Assembly (NCBI RefSeq): GCF_039851965.1
Contig: NZ_CP156674.1
Coordinates: 1,860,001-1,924,000 of the forward strand
Source: Pseudalkalibacillus hwajinpoensis
GTDB lineage: Bacteria > Bacillota > Bacilli > Bacillales > Guptibacillaceae
Direction of reading: 5' to 3'
Length of the DNA stretch: 64,000 bases
Part shown: one piece after another, positions 24,171-32,557 of the stretch
Layout of the letters: each line of letters starts with the position of its first letter
Position numbering within the stretch: the stretch's first letter is position 1
Translations under genes and position numbers: made by a program
Notes under the pieces: generated by a model
Databases searched by the model: none
Seen by the model: the letters and a program-made list of their open reading frames with translations, nothing else
What the model was told of the DNA's origin: nothing

Positions 24171-25544
24171 TTACTTTTTCTTTTCTAGCCAGGTTACGCA
24201 CTCCACATGCGTCGTATGCGGAAACATATCCACCGGCTGAACTTCCTTCGTTTCAAATCCACCGGCTTCTAAGATCCGTAGATCCCTTGCAAGTGTCGCA
24301 GGGTTACACGATACATAAACGACTTTCTCTGGCTTCATATCAATAATCGTTTGTAGTAGCGCTTCGTCACAGCCTTTACGTGGCGGGTCAACGACGATCA
24401 CGTCAGGCTTAATACCCTGCTCTTTCCAGGCTGGGATCACGTTTTCTGCTTCGCCAACGGCAAATTCTGCGTTTGTGATGCCGTTTAGCTCGGCATTCCG
24501 CTTCGCATCTTCAATCGCTTCTGGCACGATTTCTACACCATAAACCTGCTTGGCTTTTTGAGCAAGAAACAGTGAAATTGTTCCAATGCCGCAGTAAGCG
24601 TCAATGACCGTTTCGTTCCCAGTTAGGCCCGCATATTCGAGCGCTTGATCGTAAAGTACTTTTGTTTGATCCGGATTCACTTGATAGAACGAGCGCGCTG
24701 AGATCGCGAATTTAATGTCACCGATCGTGTCGTAAATGTATGGGGAGCCCCATAGGACGCGCGTTTCGTCACCAAAGATCACGTTCGTGCGCTTCGGATT
24801 CACGTTTTGGACGATCGATTTCACTTTAGGAATTTGCTCTGTGATATCTTTGATTATGTTTTTTCGGTTCGGCAAATCTTTGTTTTTCGTCACGATGACG
24901 ACCATGATGTCTTCGGTTTGCTTCCCGTATTTCGCCACAACGTGTCTGAGCGTTCCGCGATGAGAACGTTCATCGTACGCACGGATGCCGTATTTCTCAG
25001 CAATCTCTTTGACCACTCGCAAGACTTCATCGTTCTCCTGCTCCTGAATCAGACACTGATCCATGTCGATGATCTGGTGACTACGCTGCTGATAGAATCC
25101 AGCGACGATTTTGCCATTCTCTTCTCCAACCGGAACCTGCGCTTTGTTACGGTAGCGCCATGGGTCCTCCATGCCAAGTAACGGATGAACGGGTACATCG
25201 ATCTTTGCAATCCGCTCCATCACGTCTTGAACTTGCTTATGTTTGAATCTCAGCTGGCTATCATACGTAATGTGCTGTGTCTGACAGCCCCCACATTGAT
25301 AGAAGATCGGACATGGTGGCGTGTTGCGGTCTTCGCTCTCAACTTTTACATCTACAAGCTTACCGAAGCCATAGCCTTTCTTCGTTTTGATCACCTTCAC
25401 GTTCGCTGTTTCACCCGGAATGCCATATGGGACGAATAGCGTGTAGCCCTCTACTTTCGCGACGCCTGCCCCGTCATGGGAAAGGTCTCTAAACTCTACT
25501 TCGACGACGTCATTCTTTTTTACAGGTACTTCTTGATTACTCAT
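24171..25544 (-). CDS. rlmCD: 23S rRNA m5U methyltransferase RlmCD
   Basis: A 457-residue TrmA-family enzyme. An N-terminal TRAM domain (residues 8-67) is followed by the iron-sulfur cysteines Cys78, Cys84 and Cys87 (CPIFYQCGGCQTQH) with the fourth near 165. The SAM-binding VIDAYCGIGTISLFLA, DPPRKGCD and catalytic SCNPATLARDL come next. In B. subtilis the orthologue (YefA) makes both m5U747 and m5U1939. Its place after dgkB matches that genome. Start supported by GGACGGAAACCAA with a modest SD. Confidence 0.92.
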   Translation of the reverse strand: MSNQEVPVKKNDVVEVEFRDLSHDGAGVAKVEGYTLFVPYGIPGETANVKVIKTKKGYGFGKLVDVKVESEDRNTPPCPIFYQCGGCQTQHITYDSQLRFKHKQVQDVMERIAKIDVPVHPLLGMEDPWRYRNKAQVPVGEENGKIVAGFYQQRSHQIIDMDQCLIQEQENDEVLRVVKEIAEKYGIRAYDERSHRGTLRHVVAKYGKQTEDIMVVIVTKNKDLPNRKNIIKDITEQIPKVKSIVQNVNPKRTNVIFGDETRVLWGSPYIYDTIGDIKFAISARSFYQVNPDQTKVLYDQALEYAGLTGNETVIDAYCGIGTISLFLAQKAKQVYGVEIVPEAIEDAKRNAELNGITNAEFAVGEAENVIPAWKEQGIKPDVIVVDPPRKGCDEALLQTIIDMKPEKVVYVSCNPATLARDLRILEAGGFETKEVQPVDMFPHTTHVECVTWLEKKK

Positions 25545-25701
25545 TTGGTTTCCGTCCTTTTCCGGTCTATTTCATGTACAAAAATTGTACCACAGTGTGA
25601 TGAGATAGCGAAATGGAAGACCGCTGGCTCTTTCTCATCGTTAGTGAGTTCGATTTCAAGGTTTATTGGCCAAACTGTATACATATAATCCTACACAACA
25701 T

Positions 25702-25729
25702 AAAAAGCCAGAGCTCTCAGTCTCTGACT
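25702..25729 (-). terminator. dgkB terminator
   Basis: Minus-strand AGTCAGAG ... CTCTGGCT stem (one mismatch) followed by TTTTT. Confidence 0.6.
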
Positions 25730-25743
25730 TCTCCCCTGCACTT

Positions 25744-26691
25744 CTACTCACCAGAAATGGCGCGCTTGTGCGCGGCTTCTTCTTCATTTGTATGTTTTTC
25801 GCTCGTCTCTTTCGGTACGATCATCGTAATATGACGGTATAAGTTCGTAAACTCAGCTGGAAGCGGCCCGCCGTACTCTCCGTCCAAATTGAGTTGCATT
25901 TTATCAACTGATTCAACTTTAATGTGGCTTGCTTTCTTGTAGACAACGTTTGGATCATTAATATGATCACCACGTAGAGCACTGCTTGCAATACGGATGA
26001 ATTCAGCGATATTTGTCTTTTTCAATATCATTAGATCGAACAGTCCATCATTCAATGATGCATGGGGTGCTAGCTTTTCAAATCCGCCAATCGAGTTTGA
26101 GTTCGAGACAAGGAAAAGCATAATCTCATCTTCAAAGAGCTTTCCATCATACTCAATTCGGGTCCTCGCAGGGCGAATCGATGGAAGCATCTCGATGCCT
26201 TTCATATAGTAAGCAAGTTGGCCAAGCATCGTTTTAAGCTTACTTGGTACTTCATAAGTTAGTTCAGTCAGACGTCCGCCACCTGCGATATTGATAAAGT
26301 AATGCTCGTTCACACGACCGATATCAATTGGCATTTCAAGACCATTACAAAGAACATCCATCGCACCTTCGACTGTGCGTGGAACGCCAATCGCTCGTGC
26401 AAAGTCATTTGTGGTACCAACTGGAATAATCCCCATCTTCGGGCGATACGGCTGCTCAGCGATCCCATTGATCACTTCATAAATGGTTCCGTCTCCACCT
26501 GCAGCAATCACAAGGTCAAATCGTCGCTCTACCGCAATGCGCGCCGCTTCTGTTGCATCCCCTTCACATGTGGTGGCATGAGCAGACGTCTCATAGCCAT
26601 TTACTTCGAGGCGTTCTAGAATATATGGCAATGACCGCTTCACCTGTTCTCTTCCGGACGTTGGATTATAAATCAGTCTAGCACGTTTCAT
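25744..26691 (-). CDS. dgkB: Diacylglycerol kinase DgkB
   Basis: A 315-residue soluble lipid kinase. The catalytic signature GGDGTIYEVINGIAEQ has GGDGT at 65-69, and a two-domain fold follows with GIIPVGTTNDFARAIGVPRT for substrate and nucleotide binding and DGLFDLMIL near the C terminus. It phosphorylates diacylglycerol released during lipoteichoic acid synthesis, returning it to phospholipid. It lies directly after gatB as in B. subtilis but has its own terminators on both sides. Confidence 0.92.
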   Translation of the reverse strand: MKRARLIYNPTSGREQVKRSLPYILERLEVNGYETSAHATTCEGDATEAARIAVERRFDLVIAAGGDGTIYEVINGIAEQPYRPKMGIIPVGTTNDFARAIGVPRTVEGAMDVLCNGLEMPIDIGRVNEHYFINIAGGGRLTELTYEVPSKLKTMLGQLAYYMKGIEMLPSIRPARTRIEYDGKLFEDEIMLFLVSNSNSIGGFEKLAPHASLNDGLFDLMILKKTNIAEFIRIASSALRGDHINDPNVVYKKASHIKVESVDKMQLNLDGEYGGPLPAEFTNLYRHITMIVPKETSEKHTNEEEAAHKRAISGE

Positions 26692-26921
26692 CCTTCATCA
26701 TCCTATCTCTTCTATCTCGATTCTTTGCTTCTTATCATGCTTCATTGTCGTTTGTTTTTAATTGGTTGGAAAGACATAATCGCTCGACAGTTCAAGCGTC
26801 TTCATCAGTAGATTATATGATAGTCGCAAACAAAAAACGCCCACATTCTCGTGACCGCTTTCTTCCGCATAACCTTCTGTTCTGATTATAGGCTTTTCCC
26901 TAAAAAAAAGCAAAGCGAAAA

Positions 26922-26965
26922 GAAAAGCGGAATTGGCCGGTTAGATCCGATAGCGCTGGAGCCTT
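26922..26965 (+). repeat. Dispersed palindromic element, diverged partial copy C
   Basis: GAAAAGCGGAATTGGCCGG ... GGAGCCTT follows the left half of the element between pcrB and yerC base for base over about two thirds of its length. No right arm. The rest of 26692-27001 is promoter region for dgkB. Confidence 0.55.
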
Positions 26966-26970
26966 ACAAA

Positions 26971-26995
26971 AAAACCCTCCACAAAGGGAGGGTTT
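26971..26995 (-). terminator. gatCAB terminator
   Basis: AAACCCTCC / GGGAGGGTTT stem (5-nt loop) with a seven-T tail on the minus strand. Confidence 0.85.
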
Positions 26996-27001
26996 CACTA
27001 T

Positions 27002-28435
27002 TTATCGCTTATCCATTTCTTCAACAATAAGCTTGTTCACCATTGGAGGATTTGCTTTTCCTTTGGTTGCCTTCATCACTTGACCAACAAGGAAGCCGAT
27101 CGCACGGTCTTTCCCGTTTTTGTAATCTTCAATGGACTGTTCGTTTTCGTCTAGGATGCCTGTAACGATGGAACGAAGCTCGCCTTCATCAGAGATCTGA
27201 ACAAGGCCATTGTCTTTCACGATCTGTTCAGGATCGCCGCCTTTTTCGATAAGATCTTTAAATACTTTCTTCGCAATTTTAGAAGAAATTGTACCTTTCT
27301 CGATGAGAGAAATCAGTTTCCCTAAGCCTTCAGGCGTTAGCGCTACTTCATCAATTTCTTTGTATTTCGCGTTCAAGTATGCAGATACTTCTCCCATGAG
27401 CCAGTTTGATGTCTGCTTCGGATCAGCGCCCTGTCCGATTGCTACTTCAAAGAAATCAGACATTTTCTTAGACTGTGTAAGAACATTTGCATCGTATACT
27501 GGAAGATCATATTCCTTCACATAGCGCTCGCGACGAGCGTCTGGAAGCTCAGGAATATCTTGACGGACGCGGTCCATCCATTCTTTATTGATTGCAAGGC
27601 GCACAAGATCCGGTTCCGGGAAGTAACGGTAGTCGTCAGATCCTTCTTTCACACGCATGAGAATCGTTTTCTTGCCAGCTTCGTCATAACGACGCGTTTC
27701 CTGACCGATCACGTTTCCTGCAAGAAGTTCTTTCTCCTGACGTACTTCTTCATATTGAAGACCTTTTTGTACGTTCGCAAACGAGTTCAAATTCTTAAGC
27801 TCTGTTTTCGTTCCGAACTCTTCTTGACCATATGGACGAAGAGAGAGGTTGGCATCACAACGAAGGGAGCCTTCTTCCATTTTGCAATCAGAAACTTCTG
27901 TATATTGAAGGATCGCTTTTAACTTCTCAAGGTAAGCATAAGCTTCTTCAGGTGTGCGAATATCCGGCTCAGATACGATTTCAACAAGTGGTGTACCCTG
28001 ACGGTTGAAGTCAACAAGAGAATGGTTTTCTCCATCAACGTGCGTCAGTTTACCCGCATCTTCTTCAAGATGAAGACGCGTAATGCCGATTCGTTTTGTT
28101 TTGCCGTCTACTTCAATATCTATCCAGCCGTTTTCACCGATTGGCTTATCATACTGTGAAATCTGGTAGGCTTTCGGATTATCCGGATAGAAATAGTTTT
28201 TACGGTCAAACTTTGTATCTTCTGCGATTTCACAGTTAAGTGCCATTGCAGCACGCATTGCAAAGTCTACAGCTTGCTCGTTCATTACTGGAAGCACACC
28301 AGGATGCCCAAGACAGATTGGGCACACGTTTGTGTTAGGCGGTGCACCGAAATTTGTTGAACAATTACAGAAAATCTTCGTGTTTGTCTTCAGTTCTGAG
28401 TGAACTTCCAGACCAATAATAGTTTCAAAATTCAT
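27002..28435 (-). CDS. gatB: Asp-tRNA(Asn)/Glu-tRNA(Gln) amidotransferase subunit B
   Basis: A 477-residue subunit with the GatB start ETIIGLEVHSELKTNTKIFC, the zinc-site CxC and CPICLG cysteines, the kinase-like pocket HLEEDAGK, DFNRQGTPLVEIVSEPD, and a C-terminal YqeY/tail domain ending KLIVEEMDKR. It phosphorylates tRNA-bound Glu or Asp and binds the tRNA. Together with GatA and GatC it supplies Gln-tRNA(Gln). It begins 16 bp after gatA. Confidence 0.95.
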   Translation of the reverse strand: MNFETIIGLEVHSELKTNTKIFCNCSTNFGAPPNTNVCPICLGHPGVLPVMNEQAVDFAMRAAMALNCEIAEDTKFDRKNYFYPDNPKAYQISQYDKPIGENGWIDIEVDGKTKRIGITRLHLEEDAGKLTHVDGENHSLVDFNRQGTPLVEIVSEPDIRTPEEAYAYLEKLKAILQYTEVSDCKMEEGSLRCDANLSLRPYGQEEFGTKTELKNLNSFANVQKGLQYEEVRQEKELLAGNVIGQETRRYDEAGKKTILMRVKEGSDDYRYFPEPDLVRLAINKEWMDRVRQDIPELPDARRERYVKEYDLPVYDANVLTQSKKMSDFFEVAIGQGADPKQTSNWLMGEVSAYLNAKYKEIDEVALTPEGLGKLISLIEKGTISSKIAKKVFKDLIEKGGDPEQIVKDNGLVQISDEGELRSIVTGILDENEQSIEDYKNGKDRAIGFLVGQVMKATKGKANPPMVNKLIVEEMDKR

Positions 28436-28451
28436 CTTCAGTAGTCACCCC

Positions 28452-29900
28452 TTACAGCTCTGGTTTAGCCTTATGATGATCAGTTGCCTGCTCATACGCA
28501 TGTGCCACGCGATAAACGGTCTTCTCATCAAAGTGCTTTCCGATTATTTGAAGTCCAACAGGTAGTCCATTCGATAATCCACATGGAACCGAAATCGCAG
28601 GCACGCCTGCAAGGTTAACAGGAATTGTTAGAATGTCGTTCGCATACATAGTAAGCGGGTTGTCAATCTTCTCGCCTACTTTAAATGCCGTTGTTGGTGT
28701 GGTTGGTCCGATAATGACATCGTAGTCTTCGAACACCTTTTCAAAATCGTCCTTGATCAGTGTACGAACTTTCTGTGCTTTCTTATAGTAAGCATCATAG
28801 TAGCCGGAGCTAAGTGCAAACGTACCAAGCATAATGCGGCGCTTTACTTCATCACCAAAGCCTTCGCTTCTTGTTTTCTTGTAAAGATCAAGAAGGTTCT
28901 CAGCTTCTGCACGGACACCGTAACGTACACCGTCGAAACGAGCAAGGTTAGCAGATGCTTCAGAAGAAGATAGAAGATAGTAAGTAGCTACGGCATACTT
29001 AGAGTGCGGAAGCGAAACTTCTTCCCATGTTGCGCCAAGCTCTTCAAGCTTCTTAAGCGCTTGAAGGACATTGTTCTTTACATCTTCATCCACGCCTTCA
29101 GCAAGATATTCTTTCGGTACAGCAATACGAAGACCCTTCACATCACCAGTTAGGCTTGAAAGGTAATCTGGAACGTCGACATTCGCTGACGTTGAATCCA
29201 TCTTGTCATTTCCTGCAATCGATTGAAGAAGATAGGCGTTATCTTCTACCGTGTTCGTAATTGGTCCGATCTGATCAAGGGAAGATGCGAATGCAATAAG
29301 GCCAAAACGAGACACCAGTCCGTATGTGGGCTTTAATCCAACTACACCACAGAACGCGGCAGGCTGACGGATTGAACCCCCAGTATCAGATCCAAGTGAG
29401 AAGAAAACTTCTCCAGCAGCTACTGATGCTGCTGAACCACCGCTTGATCCACCTGGTACATAGTCTGTATTCCATGGGTTACGCGTACCATAGAAACCTG
29501 AGTTTTCATTTGAAGAGCCCATTGCGAACTCATCCATATTCAGTTTGCCGACAGTGATCGTTTCCGCCGCATTTAAGCGCTCGACTACCGTTGCGTTATG
29601 TAATGGATCAAAGTTGCTTAGAAGCTGACTTGACGCTGTCGTGCGAAGTCCTTTTGTAACGATGTTATCTTTCACACCAACAGGAAGACCGAAAAGTAGT
29701 CCTCTAGCTTCTTCTGTTCCAAGCTTTTCATCCAGCGCTTTAGCTGCTTGCTTTGCGCCTTCTTCATTCAATGTCATGAACGCCTTTACTTTGTTATCAA
29801 CGCTATTAATGCGATCAAACGACGTTTGAACGAGTTCACATACTGATAATTCTTTTTTGTGCAGCAAGCTGTGTAGCTCACTTATGCTTTTATCAAACAA
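28452..29900 (-). CDS. gatA: Asp-tRNA(Asn)/Glu-tRNA(Gln) amidotransferase subunit A
   Basis: A 482-residue amidase-signature enzyme with the Ser-cisSer-Lys triad in the blocks PVGVKDNI (Lys) and GGSSGGSAASVAAGEV through SLGSDTGGSIRQPAAFCG. It hydrolyses glutamine and channels ammonia to GatB. Translation starts at TTG, supported by AGGGAGG eight bases upstream; no ATG lies near the conserved N terminus. Member of the gatCAB operon. Confidence 0.95.
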   Translation of the reverse strand: MFDKSISELHSLLHKKELSVCELVQTSFDRINSVDNKVKAFMTLNEEGAKQAAKALDEKLGTEEARGLLFGLPVGVKDNIVTKGLRTTASSQLLSNFDPLHNATVVERLNAAETITVGKLNMDEFAMGSSNENSGFYGTRNPWNTDYVPGGSSGGSAASVAAGEVFFSLGSDTGGSIRQPAAFCGVVGLKPTYGLVSRFGLIAFASSLDQIGPITNTVEDNAYLLQSIAGNDKMDSTSANVDVPDYLSSLTGDVKGLRIAVPKEYLAEGVDEDVKNNVLQALKKLEELGATWEEVSLPHSKYAVATYYLLSSSEASANLARFDGVRYGVRAEAENLLDLYKKTRSEGFGDEVKRRIMLGTFALSSGYYDAYYKKAQKVRTLIKDDFEKVFEDYDVIIGPTTPTTAFKVGEKIDNPLTMYANDILTIPVNLAGVPAISVPCGLSNGLPVGLQIIGKHFDEKTVYRVAHAYEQATDHHKAKPEL

Positions 29901-29914
29901 GGACGTTGCCTCCC

Positions 29915-30205
29915 TTACTCAAATATTGATGGTACTTTAACTTGACCATTCTCTTTATCTGGTGCGTTTTTCAATGCTTCTTCACGAGAAAGCCACGGCT
30001 GTACTTTGTCTTCACGAAGCACATTTTTCAAATCTAGAACGTGTGTTGTAGGCTCAACGTTCTCTGTATCTAATTCATTCAGCTGCTCCGCCATTGAAAT
30101 AATGTCATCAAGCTGAGTCGTAAACTTTTCGACTTCTGCATCATCCATTTCAAGTCTTGCCAGGTTCGCTACGTGCTTCACCTGTTCTTTGGTAATTCTG
30201 GACAT
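29915..30205 (-). CDS. gatC: Asp-tRNA(Asn)/Glu-tRNA(Gln) amidotransferase subunit C
   Basis: A 96-residue GatC: ITKEQVKHVANLARLEMDD, LNELDTENVEPTTHVLDL, and LREDKVQPWLSREEALKNAP. It wraps around GatA and GatB and stabilises the complex. The frame is open further upstream, but GGAGGTGAAGGAA directly before this ATG and the conserved MSRITKEQV start fix the beginning. First gene of gatCAB. Confidence 0.95.
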   Translation of the reverse strand: MSRITKEQVKHVANLARLEMDDAEVEKFTTQLDDIISMAEQLNELDTENVEPTTHVLDLKNVLREDKVQPWLSREEALKNAPDKENGQVKVPSIFE

Positions 30206-30247
30206 TTCCTTCACCTCCACAAATTTCGAACAACCTGCAATATATAG

Positions 30248-30277
30248 ATGATACCAAAAACAGGCTTCATTAAGCAA
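30248..30277 (-). promoter_or_regulatory. gatCAB promoter
   Basis: Minus-strand -35 TTGCTT (30272-30277) and -10 TATCAT (30248-30253) with an 18-bp spacer, 43 bp before gatC. Confidence 0.55.
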
Positions 30278-30300
30278 CAGAACGCAGTTTGTTCCATTAT

Positions 30301-30340
30301 TAAACAAACGTTTGTTTACATACGATTAATTAAACGTTTA
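30301..30340. promoter_or_regulatory. Two CG-centred palindromes upstream of gatC
   Basis: TAAACAAACGTTTGTTTA (30301-30318) is a perfect 18-bp palindrome. A second, weaker AT-rich palindrome around AAACGTTT is centred 26 bp further upstream. Spacing and symmetry suggest a dimeric repressor or activator site, of TetR type for instance. No candidate regulator lies nearby. Confidence 0.5.
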
Positions 30341-30369
30341 TTTAACTTTTCACATTAGCCCGGTGTTAT

Positions 30370-30401
30370 AAAAAAAGACTCACCCTTTTAAGGAGTGAGT
30401 C
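30370..30401 (-). terminator. Terminator of the proline symporter gene
   Basis: GACTCAC / GTGAGTC stem with inner CCT/AGG pairs, then TTTTTTT on the minus strand. Confidence 0.8.
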
Positions 30402-30415
30402 GAGTCAAGAATGTA

Positions 30416-31879
30416 TTAGAATTTAGATACTTTTGCTGCTTCAAATTCAGCTTCAATTTCTTCTCCTGGTCCTTTACCAACAAAGCTGAATGCCATGACG
30501 GCAATCCATGCAAGGATAAAGCCTGGGATCAATTCGTAAAGGTCAAATAGTCCACCGGACAATTGTGCCCATAGAATTACCGTGACAGCACCAACAATAA
30601 TACCTGCCAGCGCCCCGTTACGAGTCATACGTTTCCAGAACAGGCTCAGAATAATAACTGGTCCAAACGCGGCACCAAATCCAGCCCATGCATAACTTAC
30701 TAGATCAAGAACGCTACTATCCGGGTTGTATGCAAGTAGGATGGCAAGTAAAGCAATAGCAAGAACTGCAATACGACCTACCCATACAAGCTCAGTCTGG
30801 CTAGCATTTTTACGAAGGATTGCTTTATAGAAATCCTCTGCTACAGCACTTGACGATACAAGTAGCTGTGAGTCGATAGTACTCATAATGGCCGAAAGGA
30901 TCGCAGCTAGTAAGAAGCCTGATACCCATGGGTTAAAGAGTACTTGAGTAAATTGTATAAACACTGTTTCTGAGTTTGCAAGTCCACCTGAGAAGTACGC
31001 GATACCGATGAAACCAGTAAAAATCGCACCAAACAGGGATAAAACCATCCATGTCATACCCACAAGGCGTGCTTTAGGAATTTCTTTGGAAGACTTAACA
31101 GCCATAAAGCGGGTAATGATGTGTGGCTGACCGAAATAACCAAGTCCCCAACCAAGCAGGGAGATAATTCCCATGAAACTCATACCAGTAAAGATATCAA
31201 GATATGTTGTGTCTGTTGCGCCGACTTGATTAACTGTCTCGCTCCAGCCACCCATTTCATATAGGGCAACAATTGGCACGATAACGAGTGCAAGGAACAT
31301 TAGAATTCCCTGGAAGAAGTCTGTCCAGCTTACAGCTAAGAAACCACCGAGGAACGTATAAGAAATGATAACAAGTGCACCGATCCACAATGCAGCTTCA
31401 TAGCTCATTCCGAACGAGCTTTCAAACAGGATTGCGCCCCCAACAAGACCTGAAGACGTGTAGAACGTAAAAAATACAAGAATGACAATCGCTGAAAGGA
31501 CACGAAGTGCTTTCGAGCCATCACGGAAACGGTTTTCGAGATAATCCGGAACCGTAATTGAATCATTCGCAACTTCTGTGTAACGACGAAGACGCGAAGC
31601 GACAAACTGCCAGTTCAGGTAAGCTCCGATTGCGAGCCCAATCCCAATCCATATTTGACTCATACCACCTGCATACATTGCACCAGGTAGTCCTAGCAAG
31701 AGCCAGCTACTCATATCTGATGCACCAGCACTTAGTGCGGCAACAGATCCACCTAATCTTCTTCCTCCAAGAACATAATCGGACAAATTACTTGTCATAC
31801 GATACGCAATTAATCCAATTACAAGCATACCGACAAGATAAACTATAAATGTGACTAGTGTTGGCAATTCAATACCCAT
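30416..31879 (-). CDS. opuE: Sodium/proline symporter (PutP/OpuE type)
   Basis: A 487-residue sodium:solute symporter with about 13 membrane helices. Family blocks include LGGRRLGGSVAALSAGASDM, GLGYFGQPHIITRFMAVKS and AAILSAIMSTIDSQLLVSSS, which carries Na+-site serines. The gene next to gatC in B. subtilis is opuE, the osmotically induced proline transporter, so that symbol is used on position and similarity. Catabolic PutP is the alternative. A 34-codon membrane peptide gene lies directly upstream in the same transcript. Confidence 0.88.
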   Translation of the reverse strand: MGIELPTLVTFIVYLVGMLVIGLIAYRMTSNLSDYVLGGRRLGGSVAALSAGASDMSSWLLLGLPGAMYAGGMSQIWIGIGLAIGAYLNWQFVASRLRRYTEVANDSITVPDYLENRFRDGSKALRVLSAIVILVFFTFYTSSGLVGGAILFESSFGMSYEAALWIGALVIISYTFLGGFLAVSWTDFFQGILMFLALVIVPIVALYEMGGWSETVNQVGATDTTYLDIFTGMSFMGIISLLGWGLGYFGQPHIITRFMAVKSSKEIPKARLVGMTWMVLSLFGAIFTGFIGIAYFSGGLANSETVFIQFTQVLFNPWVSGFLLAAILSAIMSTIDSQLLVSSSAVAEDFYKAILRKNASQTELVWVGRIAVLAIALLAILLAYNPDSSVLDLVSYAWAGFGAAFGPVIILSLFWKRMTRNGALAGIIVGAVTVILWAQLSGGLFDLYELIPGFILAWIAVMAFSFVGKGPGEEIEAEFEAAKVSKF

Positions 31880-31885
31880 CGAGTA

Positions 31886-31990
31886 CTATTCTCTCCTTTC
31901 AGTAAAAAAAGTTATTATTGATAATACGACTAATAAAGGCATTGGTATAAGTAACCAGAACCATGTTGCGGTAGTTAAGGTGTATTCCAC
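31886..31990 (-). CDS. Small membrane peptide preceding the symporter (symporter small accessory protein type)
   Basis: A 34-residue frame starts at GTG with an excellent ribosome site (GGAGGGGGTGAAAGT) and ends seven bases before the symporter ATG. The peptide EYTLTTATWFWLLIPMPLLV continues through one hydrophobic helix (VVLSIITFF) to a charged TERRE tail. Very small single-helix genes ahead of sodium:solute symporters are known in Firmicutes as symporter small accessory proteins; this fits in size, topology and position. Longer upstream extensions of the frame have no ribosome site. A direct partnership with OpuE is inferred. Confidence 0.7.
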   Translation of the reverse strand: MEYTLTTATWFWLLIPMPLLVVLSIITFFTERRE

Positions 31991-32090
31991 ACTTTCACCC
32001 CCTCCAAAGTCAATATTCACAGCTATACATTTTCTCTGTGAATTCAAATTATAAATGTAGACCATTAGTCCTTTACAAACCAATGATTAC

Positions 32091-32489
32091 TATATCATAA
32101 AATTATTTTCAGAACAATTAAAATATTATATACTAAACTTTTTAATGAATAAATATTCATTATTTCAATTTATTTCCTTGATTTAGAAAGTATAACATAA
32201 TAAGTATTCACGAAAACTTATTTAAATAAATTGATGATAATGTGAAGGGAAGTCACACTTTAGTAATATTTACCCACCATTTTGTAATGTTAACCTTCAA
32301 ATTGAAATATTTTTTTATATAGTGCCGCTTATTCTTCCATTTCATACGTATTAGTCTTCAAAATATATAACGCTTAAACGGAGATCAGTCAACATGGCTT
32401 ACCCTCTTCTATAGATATAAAATGAATGGCCGACCCCATATTGGAAATGTATAATGATCTATTGTTAATCCAAATCGAAAAGATTACTG
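32091..32489. other. AT-rich intergenic region between the symporter leader and znuA
   Basis: No gene seen on either strand. It should hold the opuE promoter(s), divergent from znuA. I could not identify a sigma-B GTTTAA/GGGTAT pair. The composition is much more AT-rich than the flanking genes. Confidence 0.5.
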
Positions 32490-32518
32490 TTTGCAAAACG
32501 TAATCATTACGATATAAT
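32490..32518 (+). promoter_or_regulatory. znuA promoter with Zur box
   Basis: -35 TTTGCA (32490-32495) and -10 TATAAT (32513-32518), 17 bp apart. CGTAATCATTACG, the symmetric core of the Zur box, lies at 32499-32511 with A-rich left and AT-rich right flanks as in the consensus. It overlaps the spacer and -10, so zinc-bound Zur should repress. Confidence 0.8.
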
Positions 32519-32557
32519 ATGTAATACCATTTGATTAATAAGGAAAAGGAGAATATG

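Noticed and set aside
30206..30307. N-terminal extension of gatC
   Set aside because: The frame is open, but the conserved start and strong SD at 30205 show this is leader sequence.
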